Positions 36,101 through 46,734 of a stretch of DNA of 64,000 nt are shown piece after piece. Below the pieces are notes generated by a model. The model searched no databases and was not told where the DNA came from. It saw nothing but the letters and a program-made list of their open reading frames with translations. Each line of letters begins with the position of its first letter. Within the stretch, counting starts at the first letter, position 1. Source of the stretch: Galbula dea (Eukaryota; Chordata; Aves; Piciformes; Galbulidae); assembly GCA_013399015.1 (NCBI GenBank), contig VWZX01002689.1, positions 6,164-70,163 on the forward strand, written 5' to 3'. The position numbers were made by a program, and so were the translations under genes.

Positions 36101-39100
36101 TGGAAAGTGATGCACAACAAAGGAAATAGCACTGCAGTCAGCAGAGAAGGCATTGCAGTATGTCAGCTTAATGTAATTGGCATGCATATGTCTAGCAGCC
36201 AACTTCCCCACCTTCTCACTCTGAGTCTCATAAAGACACCTCAGCATCCAAACAAAGTTGGGCTGGACCTGGATCTGCTTGTAGTTTGTAAGCCTGGACC
36301 GAGGGAGACCTTTCAGGTGGGATTTCATGCTCTCCCCAAGGTATGTGACGAGTGTCTTTCTCTTCCTCTTAATGACCGCAGGTAAAACTAAATGTCTGAA
36401 GAGCTTCTGCTTGGATCTAGAAAGCAGGCCACAAAGAAACAGGTTGGTAAAATGAAAGTGTTCATTATTTCGGAAAGGATCCTCCCTCGCCAGTTGTTTC
36501 TTCAACCAAGGAATACGAAGGCAAGTAGGCTGGGCAGTCTCAGCAGAAGAACATTCATTGAAAAACTGAAGTAATTCCTTGGCACCCACTTTCTCTTCAA
36601 TAACCAGAAACAAAGCTGTGAAAAAAGACTGAAGGGTTAAGTGCAAGAACTCGTAAGTGGACTGATTGTCAGAGCCACTGTAACCTTTAACTGTCCTGAG
36701 AAAGCCCAACTGCAAATCTTCTTCAGAGATGTTCACTGATGAGATCTCCTCCTGCTCAAAGACAAAAAAAGAGTTCCCCATCCCCTTGTATGCCAATTTA
36801 CCCAAAGACAGAAGAGTTTCTCTTCTTGCTTTGAACATCTCTGTTTGGCTTCTGATGTTGTTCCTCAGCAAACTTGTTTTCAGAGATCGGTTCAGATGGA
36901 CTTCAATCATGAGCAAAAATACATCTGTCAATGTAACAGAACAATCTGGAAGCTCGTGGCCGTCAAACATGGAATGGAAGTGTTCATAGCATTTAAAGAT
37001 AATCCAACAAAATAAAGGCACCGAACACAAACTGCAGAGATTGGGGTTAGCTTCCAACTGGTCCAATACCAGTGTTCTTAGCTCCTCATCTTTGAAAAAC
37101 ATAGCAGTGTATTCCTTCAGGTTATTGCTGGAGAAACCACGAAGCAAGACCTTCTTTCTAATGATGTTTCTTTGGATCTCAGTTCCTGTTCTTGCTGTAA
37201 GAATTTTCTTGGATCCCTTAAGAAGCTTTCCTCTGAGAAGGCTTACCAGCAGCACCAGAGGGTGGATGGGTTCATTGGGTGAACATATCTCTGGCACACT
37301 ACTGAGATCAAAGCCGGAATAGATCTCATCAAAGCCGTCAAATGTGAAAAGAACCGTACGGGGGAATTGCAAGATATGATGGAACACCTCTGTAGGGTCC
37401 TGGTCTGGGTAGCAATTATATTTGAAAAGCAGGTCTTTCAAACATATGGCTTCATCTTCTTTAAAGCAACTGAACATCCTACATCGGAAACAGAAGAAAA
37501 ATTTGGCTCCTATGTCCAATTCTTTTCTGGCCCAAAGGCTTTGTATCCTTTGCACCAGGATGGATTTTCCAATTCCTGCATCACCAAAGACATAAATAGT
37601 CTCTCCATCTTCATTAATTAGCCCAACTGCATCATCAAAAAGGGCTTCTAACTGACACACTTTGCCTAGGCTCTCATTGGTAAAACTGACCAGCTCCATA
37701 ATACTGTCAGAGTAGATTTCTTCAAGCAGCATCTCTTCCCTCTGAGTGTATGATGCAACAAACTTGGAGTCCCGTCCCAGTTCATATCTGAGTTTCTGGC
37801 AATACCTGCTAACTAAAAAGACAGTAAACTATTATTAAACTAGTAATTGAACTAAAAGCCTAGGTATACAATGACCCATCTCTTTGGGAACTGAGAGAGG
37901 GTAATAGGCAAAAGTAATTCTAACATAACATCAGTTTTTTGGCAGATTACTTCTATTTGTCCTGCTATCATCACTCTCTTGCAAAATGCAGGTGCTGATG
38001 AAAGGTAACATGTAAGCTACCATTTCCTGTAAGCCAGTACTGACACTGCATTGGTTTAATGGTCTGCAATCTTTCAGCTGAGACCCAAAGCCAAGCCCCT
38101 GATGCTTTGCTAAAGGTTGTTTTACCCTCTGCAAACACTTCTTGTGGTTGTTGGTCACTGATTAGTTGAGGCATCTGCCTTTACACTGTATTTATATTTT
38201 ACCTGTGATTTCTATCAGGTAGGTGGTTGTTCTTTCCTAATTTGTTTGTTGATTTTTATTTCTGTAAATAGAAGGGATGCATTTTAGAAACGGTGTGCCA
38301 GGCACCCCAAAATACTTTTTTAAGATGACAAAGGAAAAGGGTCTTGGTTATTCTGCAAGGCTGGCCTGTGTTTTTATTGCAGGAGAAACTTTGCTCCTGA
38401 TGGGGGCAAAGTAATTCTTATATAGTATGAAAAAAAACCTCAAGAGGAAAACATCTGTTTCTGCAATACTTTAGCATCTTTCAGTATAACTCGCTATTTA
38501 GGATCACAGAATAATTGAGATCGGAATGGACTTCAGAAGGTCTTTGGCCCTACCTCCTGCTCAGAACAGAGTCATTTATGAGATCAGTTGAGCTTACTAA
38601 GGGCTTTATCTAGCTGGACCTTGAAAACCTCCAAGTATGGAGACTGTACAGCCTCTCTGGGCAACCTGCCTCATTGCTTGACTGCCCTTGTCATGAAATA
38701 CTGGCTATTCCATTGCCAAAACATCACAGTGTTAAAACTGTATAAACTGTAGTAGAGGCCTAGAGAATACTACAGCTGGCACGAGGTGGTTATGCCATTA
38801 TGCTGCATATGCTACATCCACAAGCAAACAAAGGAAGAGCTTGACTTTAGCAAAACAGGATGTAAGATATTGATATGACTGCTGTGTTAGACAGGATAAG
38901 CTTGAATTATTTGGCCACCACAGCATGCATGCAATGGCTGTGACTGCCTAGACTCCTCTACTCTTGTATCACCTGGTTAGAGCTTCCTACATAGCCCTAA
39001 GGGAAGGGATATAGAAGCATGGCCCTTACCTGGATCTGTATTTACCACAGGTTTACTACAAATATTCTCTGAAGGCTTGTAACCTATTTCATCCAGCCAA

Positions 39101-42100
39101 GGCTGAAGTTCATAGTAAGCACCAGTGACTTTCTGCAGGACAAGGAGGAAATACTCTGAAACTTCTTCTCCCTTGCTTTGAACCAAGTCTAGAATTTTGC
39201 GAACCTGAAGAAACACCACATGAAAGATCATTGATACATAGCATTTTATCACAGTACACTTGTAGTCTGCTTTAAGATCCTTTTTGGACTGGAACAGGGG
39301 ATGAAAATCAAATCTGGTGCTTCAAAAACCCAAATTAAAAATCTAGCTCTGAATTTGAACCATCACAAAACTCACTTGCTGTTTGGTTTTGGACACTGTA
39401 AGAGAGTTGGGTCTGCAGGCTAAGGTCTGAACCTGTAGCTAACCCATATGCTAACCAGAAACAAAAAAGATAAATACCATTCCTTAAGAGGGAACCTGAG
39501 AGATTTCCTCAGCCTGGCTAGATGGTGCATTTTAAATCCCATGCTAGTTAAAATAAAAAAGGGGTGCGTTCTCAGTGCCCTAAATTCACCCTCTGGTTTG
39601 TAAATACTCTTGTCAAAATTATATTTATCCCAGGGTCCAGCCAGAGCCAGAGCAGAGCAGACAGAATCTCTTTCTGGATCTTAATGCAGATCCAAAACCC
39701 TACAAGTCTTTTAGTAGAGGAATTCAACTCTGCAGGCTCTCTCTATACAGTGGACTTGCTGCTTGCAACTGCTACTAAAGCTAATGGGTACCAGGCAGTG
39801 GTAGCAGCAGTTCCAAGACTACACATAACCTCTAAAGGCAAGGCAGAGTCTGATGTCTCACAGGGCAATCCCTCCGCCAGACACAGCAGCCACCTAGGCC
39901 TCATTTTGAATGTCCAGATCCTCTTCTTACTCAAAATGAATTAAGCTCTGAACCAAATAGAAGGTTTCTAGAGACTGTGGTCTGTGAGGAACACGCAGCA
40001 GAGCAAACACATGGTAGTTTTTGACAATTGGTATGCTCTAAAAAGCAATTTTATATAGACTCCCAGTGAATCCACCTCACTTACGCTACTGTGGCTTGCT
40101 CTCTGACTCTGCTTAGAATCCTGATGCATGGCCTCCCTTCAGCTTTGTTACACAAATCACAGGTATTATAGAATCATAGAATTTTCAGAGTTGGAAGAGA
40201 CCTAAAAGATCATCTAGTTCCAGCCCCCCTGCCTGGCAGGGACACCATCCACTAGATTGGGTTGCCCAGGGCCCCATCCACCCTTGTCTTAAAAGCTTCC
40301 AGGAATGAGGCTTCCACAACTTCTCTGGGCAACCTGTTCCACTGTCTAACCACCCAAACAGTGAAGAACTTCCTCCTAATGTCTAAATGTCTATGCCTAA
40401 ACGTCTATGTCTAAACTTCCTCCTAAATCTACCCTCCTCAATAAGGCCAAGTGTCGAGTCTTGCACCTGGGAAAGACCAACCTCATGGATGAGTTTAGGT
40501 TGGGGACTGAGCTGTTGGAGAACAGTGAAGGGGAAAGGGAGCTGGGCGTCCTGGTAGATGGAAGGATGACCATGAGCCAGCAGTGTGCTCCTGTGGCCAG
40601 GAGGGCCAATGGGATTCTGGGGTGGATTAAAAGGGGTGTGGTTAGTAGGTCAAGAGAGGTTCTTCTTCCTCTTTCCTCTACCCTTGTGAGGCTGCATCTG
40701 GAATATTGTGTCCAGTTCTGGGCCCCTCAGTTCAAGAAGGATAGGGAACTGCTGGAAAGAGTCCAGCACAGAGCCACAGAAATGATGAAGGGGCTGGAAC
40801 ATCTTTCTTCTGAGGAAAGGCTGAGGGAGCTGGGTCTCTTTAGCTTGGAGAAGAGGAGACTAAGGGGTGACTTCATCTCTGCTTTTAAATATGTGAAGGG
40901 TGTGTGTCAGGAGGATGGGGTCAGGCTCTTCTCAGTGAAGCCCAGCAACAGGACAAGAGGCAATGGTTGTAAGCTGAAGCATAGGAGGTTCCATGTGAAT
41001 ACACATAGAAAATTTTCCCATTTCAGGTGCCAGAGCACTGGCACAGACTGCACAGAGAGGTTGTGGAGTCTCCTTCTCTGGAGAGATTCCAAACCCATCT
41101 GGACGCGCTTCTGTGTGACCTGGTCTAGGGAATCCTGCTGTGGCACAGGGGTTGGACTGGATGATCTTTCGAGGTCCCTTCCAACTCCTAACATTCTGTG
41201 ATTCCATGACTTCCCCTGGTTCTATCACTATCTGACCTCCTAAAAAGCCCTTCACCAGCTTTATTGTAGGCCCCCCTCAGATACTGGAAGGCCACATTAG
41301 GCTGAATAAGAAATGGAGGTGATCATGGTGTGCATTTATTCAGCTTTGACCCTATACATAGAGTAAACTCTGTGTTACCATTTCAACTTGACAGCAAGAA
41401 TGAATATTTTATGAAAATCTGCACTGTTAGTGAAGTCTAAGTTCTCTGAATTGTTTATGGTTTGCCTGCCTCTAACTGTGACACTGTTCTGAAGCTGAAT
41501 GACTGGTTGGTCAGGGAAACAAATGAAGAGTTTGTCTGGAGTCATGATGGCAAGAGCAACTGTGTATATGCGATAGCTTTCTCCTATTAAAAAGATGGAA
41601 TAATTGTTGCTACTGATGTCCAAAGATGAATCAAAAACCTCAATGTGCCAGGACGTAACAATTTTCCATACAAATATCTACCATGTACTTAGGTCTTTAC
41701 AGAGAAGGGAAGTGTGCACATGGACAACACACGATCATTAACCTCTGAAGTAGTATTTCATTTCTGTTTCTCCTCCTCTAAAGCAGGATGATCTGTCCTA
41801 CAGCTTCCTGAAGCAGATTTTCCCTGTAATACTCTGCGCAATAATGAAGGCTTGTGTGTAGCAAGCTTCACTCTTAACAGCCACTGTGGCCACCTCATTA
41901 TCAGAGGAAGAAGCCGCAGCTAGGCGGACAGAACAGCAATTATCACCCTACTCATTCTTAGAGCTGCCAATGGCATTACAAGAAGTGCAAGCTATGCTGC
42001 AGAGAGATGTGCTGGGGACACCTGTCCAGATGGAATGGAGTGGGGAAACTCCAAAATAACAAAGATTAGAAAAGACGCTAGAAGTAAAATTGCCAGGTAG

Positions 42101-42386
42101 GCCCACAGAACTCAGTGGTAAATTGAAAGTAACAAGAAGCTTATGCTAGCTAGTGAAATGAAAAGAATACCTTATCTGCCTGAGTTGGAAACTGGACAAC
42201 AATCTCTGCATCTTCAGTGGAGAAGTAGTCATTCTTAACCAAGTTGTCGATCAAACACTGTGTGTTTCGGATTCTACTGACCAGAAGTTCTCGGTGTACC
42301 TTCAGCAAAGCAATGAAGGATTGAGGTCTTGCTCCTGAAGGTTTTTCCACAGAAATCTCCAAGTTAGCACAAAGTTGGCTTTCCAT
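21052..42386 (-). CDS. NOD1: NOD1 (NLRC family CARD-NACHT-LRR receptor), complete coding region
   Basis: NOD1 is a cytosolic sensor of iE-DAP-containing peptidoglycan fragments; on ligand binding it oligomerises and recruits RIPK2 by CARD-CARD contact to activate NF-kB and MAPK signalling. Ten exons join in frame: 42171-42386, 39030-39204, 36009-37812, seven 84-nt exons (33981-34064, 32831-32914, 30735-30818, 27642-27725, 25502-25585, 24823-24906, 22415-22498) and 21052-21124. They total 2856 nt, 951 residues plus stop, close to the family length. Every junction is GT-AG. Order is CARD (about residues 15-110), NACHT with Walker A at 207-214, Walker B at 285-293, winged-helix/helical region, then LRRs to the C-terminus. 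No frameshift or stop was found, so the gene looks functional. GGCT lies upstream on the same strand and ZNRF2 converges from the other side. Confidence 0.97.
22415..22498 (-). CDS. NOD1: NOD1 LRR exon 7 (84 nt)
   Basis: It encodes LIQNQITAKGVKYLSEALKE and the rest of the repeat (residues 900-928). Boundaries TTTCTAG and GTAAAG. Confidence 0.95.
23305..23355. repeat. GGGA/GGAA purine microsatellite
   Basis: Imperfect tetranucleotide units GAGG, GAAG and GGAA over about 50 bases in a NOD1 intron. Confidence 0.85.
23410..23650 (-). mobile_element. CR1 LINE 3' fragment
   Basis: It opens CACAGAATATCCTGAGTTG then 'caagggacccacaaggatca', the reverse-complement 3' end of a CR1 subfamily different from those at 1725 and 56278 but like the plus-strand copy at 43350-44140. 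Only about 240 bases remain. Confidence 0.88.
24823..24906 (-). CDS. NOD1: NOD1 LRR exon 6 (84 nt)
   Basis: It encodes LTKNELDDEAAMSFAEMLKV and the rest of the repeat (residues 872-900). Boundaries CACTTAG and GTGAGT. Confidence 0.95.
25502..25585 (-). CDS. NOD1: NOD1 LRR exon 5 (84 nt)
   Basis: It encodes LAFNGITTEGGKSIAEAMQH and the rest of the repeat (residues 844-872). Boundaries TTCACAG and GTAACT. Confidence 0.95.
27642..27725 (-). CDS. NOD1: NOD1 LRR exon 4 (84 nt)
   Basis: It encodes MWGNRVGDEGAKAFAEALRN and the rest of the repeat (residues 816-844). Boundaries CACCAG and GTAAAA; the donor is the weakest of the set at positions +4 to +6. Confidence 0.95.
29215..30223 (+). mobile_element. 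CR1 LINE, 5'-truncated, with open reverse-transcriptase C-terminal frame
   Basis: The frame is open from 29157 to 30161. From about residue 20 it encodes the CR1 reverse transcriptase from TSGVPQGSVLGPVLFNIF through the intact catalytic motif SKFADDTTLGGAV to the C-terminal part (RRAMKMIRGLEHLP, HWNRLPRQVVEAPSLEVF). After the stop comes the CR1 3' end: 'ggttggactagatgacctc' and two ATTCTATG units ending about 30223. The N-terminal half of the polymerase and the endonuclease are absent, so it cannot move itself. An undamaged frame over 1 kb suggests a fairly young insertion. It lies in the NOD1 intron 27726-30734, antisense to NOD1. Confidence 0.95.
30735..30818 (-). CDS. NOD1: NOD1 LRR exon 3 (84 nt)
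   Basis: It encodes IGANKITSEGGKCLAQAIQK and the rest of the repeat (residues 788-816). Boundaries TCTGCAG and GTAAGT. An open frame on the opposite strand across this exon is a shadow. Confidence 0.95.
31948..32423 (-). mobile_element. solo LTR of an endogenous retrovirus, 5-bp target duplication
   Basis: Reading the minus strand, the element begins TGTCCTGG (32416-32423) and ends CTCGACA (about 31948-31954), giving TG...CA termini over 476 bases. It is flanked by CAAGT on both sides (31943-31947 and 32424-32428), a perfect 5-bp target duplication. Internally it has an ATTAAA-type poly(A) word within the A/T-rich stretch near 32085. No gag, pol or env sequence adjoins it, so it is a solo LTR left by LTR recombination. 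It lies in the NOD1 intron between the 30735 and 32831 exons, in the same orientation as NOD1. From memory it resembles common avian ERV LTRs, but I cannot name the family. Confidence 0.85.
32831..32914 (-). CDS. NOD1: NOD1 LRR exon 2 (84 nt)
   Basis: It encodes LYNNQITDVGARYVAKLIEE and the rest of the next repeat (residues 760-788). Boundaries CTTTAAG and GTATGT. The NNQITDVGARYV core is highly conserved in NOD1. Confidence 0.95.
33657..33725. repeat. AGGC-T(n) array with growing T runs
   Basis: Units of AGGC or AGGCC followed by T runs of 3, 6, 7, 10 and 13, then AG and 6 T. It lies in a NOD1 intron about 255 bases past an LRR exon donor. Confidence 0.9.
33981..34064 (-). CDS. NOD1: NOD1 LRR exon 1 (84 nt)
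   Basis: It encodes LSVNQVTDHGVRILYEEL and the rest of one 28-residue leucine-rich repeat (residues 732-760). Boundaries TTCCAG and GTAGGT; both ends interrupt codons after the second base. Confidence 0.95.
36009..37812 (-). CDS. NOD1: NOD1 large NACHT exon
   Basis: This 1804-nt exon encodes residues 131-732 and carries the whole NACHT ATPase module plus the first LRR-like segment. Visible motifs are Walker A GDAGIGKS (residues 207-214), Walker B region LFTFDGFDE (285-293), sensor-1 segment ILTARTG (about 335-340), and the helical domain FLHLTLQSFFTALFL. The segment LALDLDNNNINDYGVKQLLP near its end is the first canonical LRR. Acceptor TTTTTAG precedes 37812; the donor is GTAGGA. No internal stop or frameshift. 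Such a single large NACHT exon is typical of NLR genes. Confidence 0.98.
38497..38700 (-). mobile_element. degenerate CR1 3' fragment
   Basis: Plus-strand wording 'ggatcacagaataattgaga', then a diverged 'ggaatggacttcagaaggtc' and 'cagcctctctgggcaacctg' match a reversed CR1 3' end of an older subfamily. It is in the NOD1 intron between CARD and NACHT exons. Confidence 0.8.
39030..39204 (-). CDS. NOD1: NOD1 coding exon 2 (CARD, second part)
   Basis: It encodes residues 73-130 and the first base of codon 131, starting VRKILDLVQSKGEEVSEYF and ending NTDP. The acceptor is TTCTTCAG and the donor GTAAGG. Length is 175 nt, phase 0 in and phase 1 out, matching both neighbours. It finishes the CARD and the CARD-NACHT linker. 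Confidence 0.96.
40169..41310 (-). mobile_element. older CR1 LINE (minus), split by a nested CR1
   Basis: 40169-40439 matches the reversed 3' end of the subfamily at 1725. It stops at the word CTACCCTCCTC, and the matching downstream text (CCCCTGGTTCTATCAC, then TGTAGGCCCCCCTCAG) resumes at 41211 and runs to about 41310. The two pieces are one element interrupted by 40440-41210. Just before the break, near 40370-40430, there is a small tandem expansion of CTAAA/GTCTATG words. It lies in the NOD1 intron between the two CARD exons. Confidence 0.9.
40440..41210 (+). mobile_element. nested CR1 LINE (plus)
   Basis: It encodes the C-terminal reverse-transcriptase region, open across 40407-41201 in one frame (KAKCRVLHLGKTNLMDEFRL, LHLEYCVQFWAPQFKKDREL, RLRELGLFSLEKRRLRGDF) and ends with 'ggttggactggatgatcttt' and two ATTCTGTG-type units at 41190-41210. 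It inserted into the minus-strand CR1 that flanks it. It is truncated upstream of the catalytic aspartates and cannot be active. Confidence 0.93.
42171..42386 (-). CDS. NOD1: NOD1 coding exon 1 (CARD, first part)
   Basis: It encodes residues 1-72, beginning MESQLCANLEISVEKPSG and including the CARD helix segment NTQCLIDNLVKNDYFSTEDA. The ATG has A at -3 and G at +4, a strong context. The exon ends in phase 0 at AAG before donor GTATTC (42165-42170). Confidence 0.96.
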
Positions 42387-42509
42387 AGTTGAGATGGCAA
42401 GAAGCTGCTCTGCCCAGCCTCATCTTTGACAAACTGTCCATGCGCAGTGAGAATTCAGCTTGAAGTTATCTTCAGGGAAACATGCAATCTGTCCTTCACC
42501 TTACTGAGC
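42387..42509 (-). other. NOD1: NOD1 5' UTR part of the start-codon exon (predicted)
   Basis: Upstream of the NOD1 ATG the minus strand has a good acceptor (pyrimidine-rich tract, then CTACAG at 42510-42515), which would start the exon at 42509. The leader would contain two upstream ATGs: a 3-codon ORF and a 25-codon ORF that overlaps the NOD1 start. Not confirmed by transcripts. Confidence 0.5.
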
Positions 42510-43349
42510 CTGTAGAAAGTAATTGTATAGAAATTGAGTTTAAACTTTATCCTATGCAAATACATCCTTCAATTAGCCACCAAAGAATGCTTCCAACATA
42601 TGTGTAATACCATGGCCAACTTTATTAAAATGTTTCTTCCTCAGGTACTTCCATTTATTTAGGCAGGTTTTGGAAAAAAAGAGTATCTCCAGGAGGCAGT
42701 CTCCTTCTGTACCAGTGTTCTGCTACAGCTTGCCTCAAACACCACCACTGTATTAACTGCCTGCTCTTAGTGCATAATTTAATATTCTTTTATTAGCTTT
42801 CCATGTTTCAAAAGACAAAGCAGAGCTTCTGTCCAAACATATCTGGACAAGGAAATAAATGGAATAAAATTCTATTTTCATAGCAATTAATTTTGTAGGA
42901 GGAATTAATTTATAGCAGCAGTTCACTTCGACTTTATCCACCCTCTATAAAGTATTGACAGCATAATAGCTGCCCCTGTAAGGAAGGCCTTGTGAACTCA
43001 GGCACTTTTAGCTAAACTAGGAAAACACATTTAGCCTCAGGGCACCAGGTTTGAGAGGCAGTACTGAGACTATGGGAAAACCACTGATCAGCTGTTTCTG
43101 TTACAAAAGCCAAGAGTAAAATGATGCTAACCATGAAAACGCCACTGTAGATTTCAGTGCTAATAGACCACTCAGAGGCACAGAGCACTTCAGACCTCCT
43201 AAAACTACTGGTTCAGACAGCATGTGGAACAGGGAAAGTGCCATTGCATTGGTTTAATTAATTAATCTTGCCAAATTCGGGTCAGTAACCATAAAAGTTA
43301 ACAATGTTACAGAAAGAATTGGAAAAAGTAATTGTAAATATACAAGATT

Positions 43350-44140
43350 AGAGGGCTGGGCAATCATCAGCTGTATGAAGCTGAACAAGGGCAAGTATTG
43401 GATTTTTACCTGGGACAGGGCAACCCTGGATGGACATTGAGAGGCTGGAGAGCGGCCCCACAGAGAGGGATCTGGGGTTTCTGGTGAATGACAAGTTGAA
43501 GATGAGCCAGCAGTGTGCTCTGGGAGCCAAGAGGGCCAACTGTGTCCTGGGGTGCATCAGGCACTGCACTGTTAGCTGGGCAAGGGAGGTGCTAGTCCCA
43601 CTCTGCTCTGTGCTGGTGTGGCCTCACCTCGAGCACTGGGTGCGGTTTGGGGCAGCACAATATAGGAAGGATATGAAGCTGTTGGAGAGTGTCCAGAGGA
43701 GGCCACAAAGATGGTGAAGGGTCTAGAGAGGAAGCCACATGAGGAATGGCTAAAGTCACTTGGTTTGTTCAGCCTGGAGAAGACTGAGGGAAAACCTCAT
43801 CGTGGTCTATAACTTCCTGATGAGGGGAAGCAGAGGGGCAGGAGCTGATCTCTTCTCTCTGGTGACCAGTGACATTTGCTGAGGGAACAGCATGAAGCTG
43901 TGCCAGGGGAGGGTTAGGTTGGATATTAGGAAAAGGTTCACCCAGAGGGTGGTGGAGCACTGGAACAGGCTCTCCAGGGAAGCAGTCATGGCACCAAGGC
44001 TGACAGAATTCAAGGGGTATCTGGACAGTGCTCCTAGACACATGATGTAACTTTTGGGGTTGTCCTGTGCATAGACAGGAGTTGGACTTAATGATCCTTG
44101 TGGGTCCCTTCCAGCTCAGGACATTCTATGGTTCTATAAT
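43350..44140 (+). mobile_element. CR1 LINE 3' fragment, degenerate
   Basis: It encodes, in shifting frames, CR1 reverse-transcriptase C-terminal text (LESGPTERDLGFLVNDKLKM, SQQCALGAKRANCVLGCIR) and ends 'gttggacttaatgatccttg' with ATTCTATGGTTCTATA at the tail. Frame breaks occur near 43715. It belongs to a different subfamily from 1725 and is like 23410-23650. Confidence 0.92.
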
Positions 44141-46713
44141 ATCCCCTCTCTAGTGATTCACACAAAAACCCCTGAACCTCTCCTTGACCAGGAATTATAC
44201 AGACTAACTGAATTCAGAGCTTTTCCCCATATGATGAAGCAGGTTTGGAAAATAGCATCATAATTCATATTCATTACTGGATTTGGCATCCAACCCACCT
44301 CCATATTCATAAAGGGAAGAGACTGCACACAATACAGCTTTTAATGAAGGTTTCAATTTAAAGCCCGTGCAAACACTTAGGCCTGACCTCAGCCCCTATT
44401 TGTGTACTTAGAGACGCAACATGATCATTAACTCGGGCAGCTATGGGCTCAGGAAACCCTCTCATTGCTGTAGAGATGTTGTTTAGAAACCATACTCTTT
44501 GGCACAAATGCTCTCTTCCTGTCTACAAAAACAGATGCTGTGTATGCCCTCCTTCTCTATACCAGCTCTCTCTTTAGAGTTCTGGCCATTTATTCCCATT
44601 TTTCTTTACAAGGCACAAAGCAGCAGGAACCAGGATGAGATTGATCCCTCTTGTATTACAACAGTTTGGTATTTTTAATTGCAGTTAATATACCATGCAG
44701 CAGTCATGAAATTATATTGTAATTACAAATCAACAATAGGTTAATTTAGGTAGCATTTAGGTATAAGAACCTTGCAGGTATGATTTCCCATGCAAAAAGC
44801 AGATCTTTCGCAAGATCACAACTGTATCACTTCCACATAGACAATGAGAATTTACATGATTAACACAAATTACTGGCACCCTCCAGTAACAGGTAAAATA
44901 TACTGTTGCTTCAGCAGGTCAAGGGATATTTGGAAGAATGTTCTTAGATTCTGATCAGTCATAACAATAAAAACAAACCACAAAGCCCTTCTTCAACAAT
45001 TCAGTAAAGGTGCCAGCTCTGCTGCTACAAAATTCTCACCATTTCCCAAGACTTCTACAGGGCCAGTAAACTTTCCAAATGCTCCCAAGCATACCCGTGA
45101 CAAGCTAAAGCTGAGCCCTACCAGCTCACAGATTCTTCTAAGTGACCTGCTGCTGGAACAAACCAGCTGGAAAAAAGTCTACGGCTCTTCCATACCATAA
45201 GCTGCAGTCTGCATCAGTGTACCTTCTCCTGCTTGACACCAGAGAAAGACACAGTTTACACTACTGCATTTTAATGACACTACCTACTCACACTTAACCA
45301 CCATGGGGCAAAGCAGCTCACCTCCTCTAATCTCAGGAGACCAGCAGGTGTTAGCTTACAGTTGCTTACCTGCACAGATGCAGAGTTGAGCCCTTAAGAG
45401 ACTGAGACCAGGCAAATCCCCAGCACAACTGTTTTGGATCACAGCCAACCCCAAAACTCCAAAACTCTTTCAGCCAAAGGGAAGGTAACCAAGTGATCTG
45501 ACTTTTACCACATGAGTGACTGCATCTCCTCAGACAGATCAACCTTTCATTATCCCATTCACATGACCCACCAGACAAAGTGGCTGATTTCTGAGTCACC
45601 CAGCTTCCTAGAAGCCACATTAGCACATCTCTTTGTTCAAGAAAGGTCATTACACAAATGAACTCCATCATGAAGAGCTGTTGAAACACTGTTGAATACA
45701 TAATCTACTCTAAAGCCCAAAGCTTTTGCAAGCTTTTAAAGAGATAGTCACCTTAAAACACAAGCAATAGAAATATTAACACTCTGCCTTCAACATACTG
45801 CATCTTCCCAATGTTCCTTTCTTGCTTTTGTTACTCTAGGACATTATCTTAGTGCATTTCCTTCTTCCTATTTTGTGAGAAGAACTGAGACTAACATCCA
45901 GGAAACCATAATAATGAAACAAAGTACTGTCATGTGTACAAAACAAACACAAGTATTTTCTTCACTCTTTCAAATCCATCTACAAAGAGAAGAAAAGAGA
46001 AAAGAAATAAAGAAAAAGAACAAGAACATGGAAAATACGGAAAGAAGGTGTCAAAGATGCCTGCCCTGCACCTATCTAAGTCCAAGTCAGCACAGAACCT
46101 GGATGCTACTGGAAGAAGTGTGCATATGTATGCTGCAAGAGAAAGCATGTTCCCTTGCACACAGGGTGACCTGCAAGAAGGTGGAGAAACAAGAGAGCAA
46201 TTAAAAAAGAATATGAAGTATCAGGGGAGAAAAGGAGAAAGAGCAACAATGACAAGCAGGGAAGTCTGAGCTGACAATATGAATTGTACATGATGACATA
46301 CCCAGTGATCTTTTCAGAAGTAATATTAAGGCAAAACCCAGTAGTTTTCACCAGTCTCTTTTAAAAAGAAAAAATGGAAATGTCCACCATCCATAGACTA
46401 AGAAAATGCCACAACACATGAGTGACTGAACACCTTAAATGGCACTGGAACAGAAAAACTTCCTGCCACATGTAGGTTAAGAGCAAGGCAGGTACATACA
46501 TGTTTGTAGCAAAGTGTAGCAGCTATAAGAAGAAACTTTGGGTCCTGCTCAGACTAAAGTAAACACAAAAATTTCCTGCAGTAGCACAGCACCGGAGAGT
46601 CCTGATCAGCATGAGAAATGTGCTTGTTCCCTTAGACAAATACACTGACCATAAGATTCTGCCACAAATGATTCTGATGATTCTGGTTTGCTCAGGCAGT
46701 TTTTTGGGTTTGC

Positions 46714-46734
46714 TTTTTTTTTTTTTTTTTTTTT
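46714..46734. repeat. T21 homopolymer
   Basis: Uninterrupted run of 21 T. It may be the reversed poly(A) tail of a retroposed transcript, but no gene-like sequence abuts it. Confidence 0.8.

Larger units (their letters stand above)
21125..42170 (-). other. NOD1: NOD1 introns
   Basis: Ten coding exons leave nine introns. Five are 1.9-3.0 kb (22499-24822, 25586-27641, 27726-30734, 34065-36008 and 39205-42170), and 30819-32830 is 2.0 kb. The remainder are 0.6-1.3 kb. They hold CR1 copies (23410-23650, 29215-30223, 38497-38700, 40169-41310), a solo LTR (31948-32423), a purine microsatellite (23305-23355) and a T-run array (33657-33725). I saw no other gene nested in them. Confidence 0.8.
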
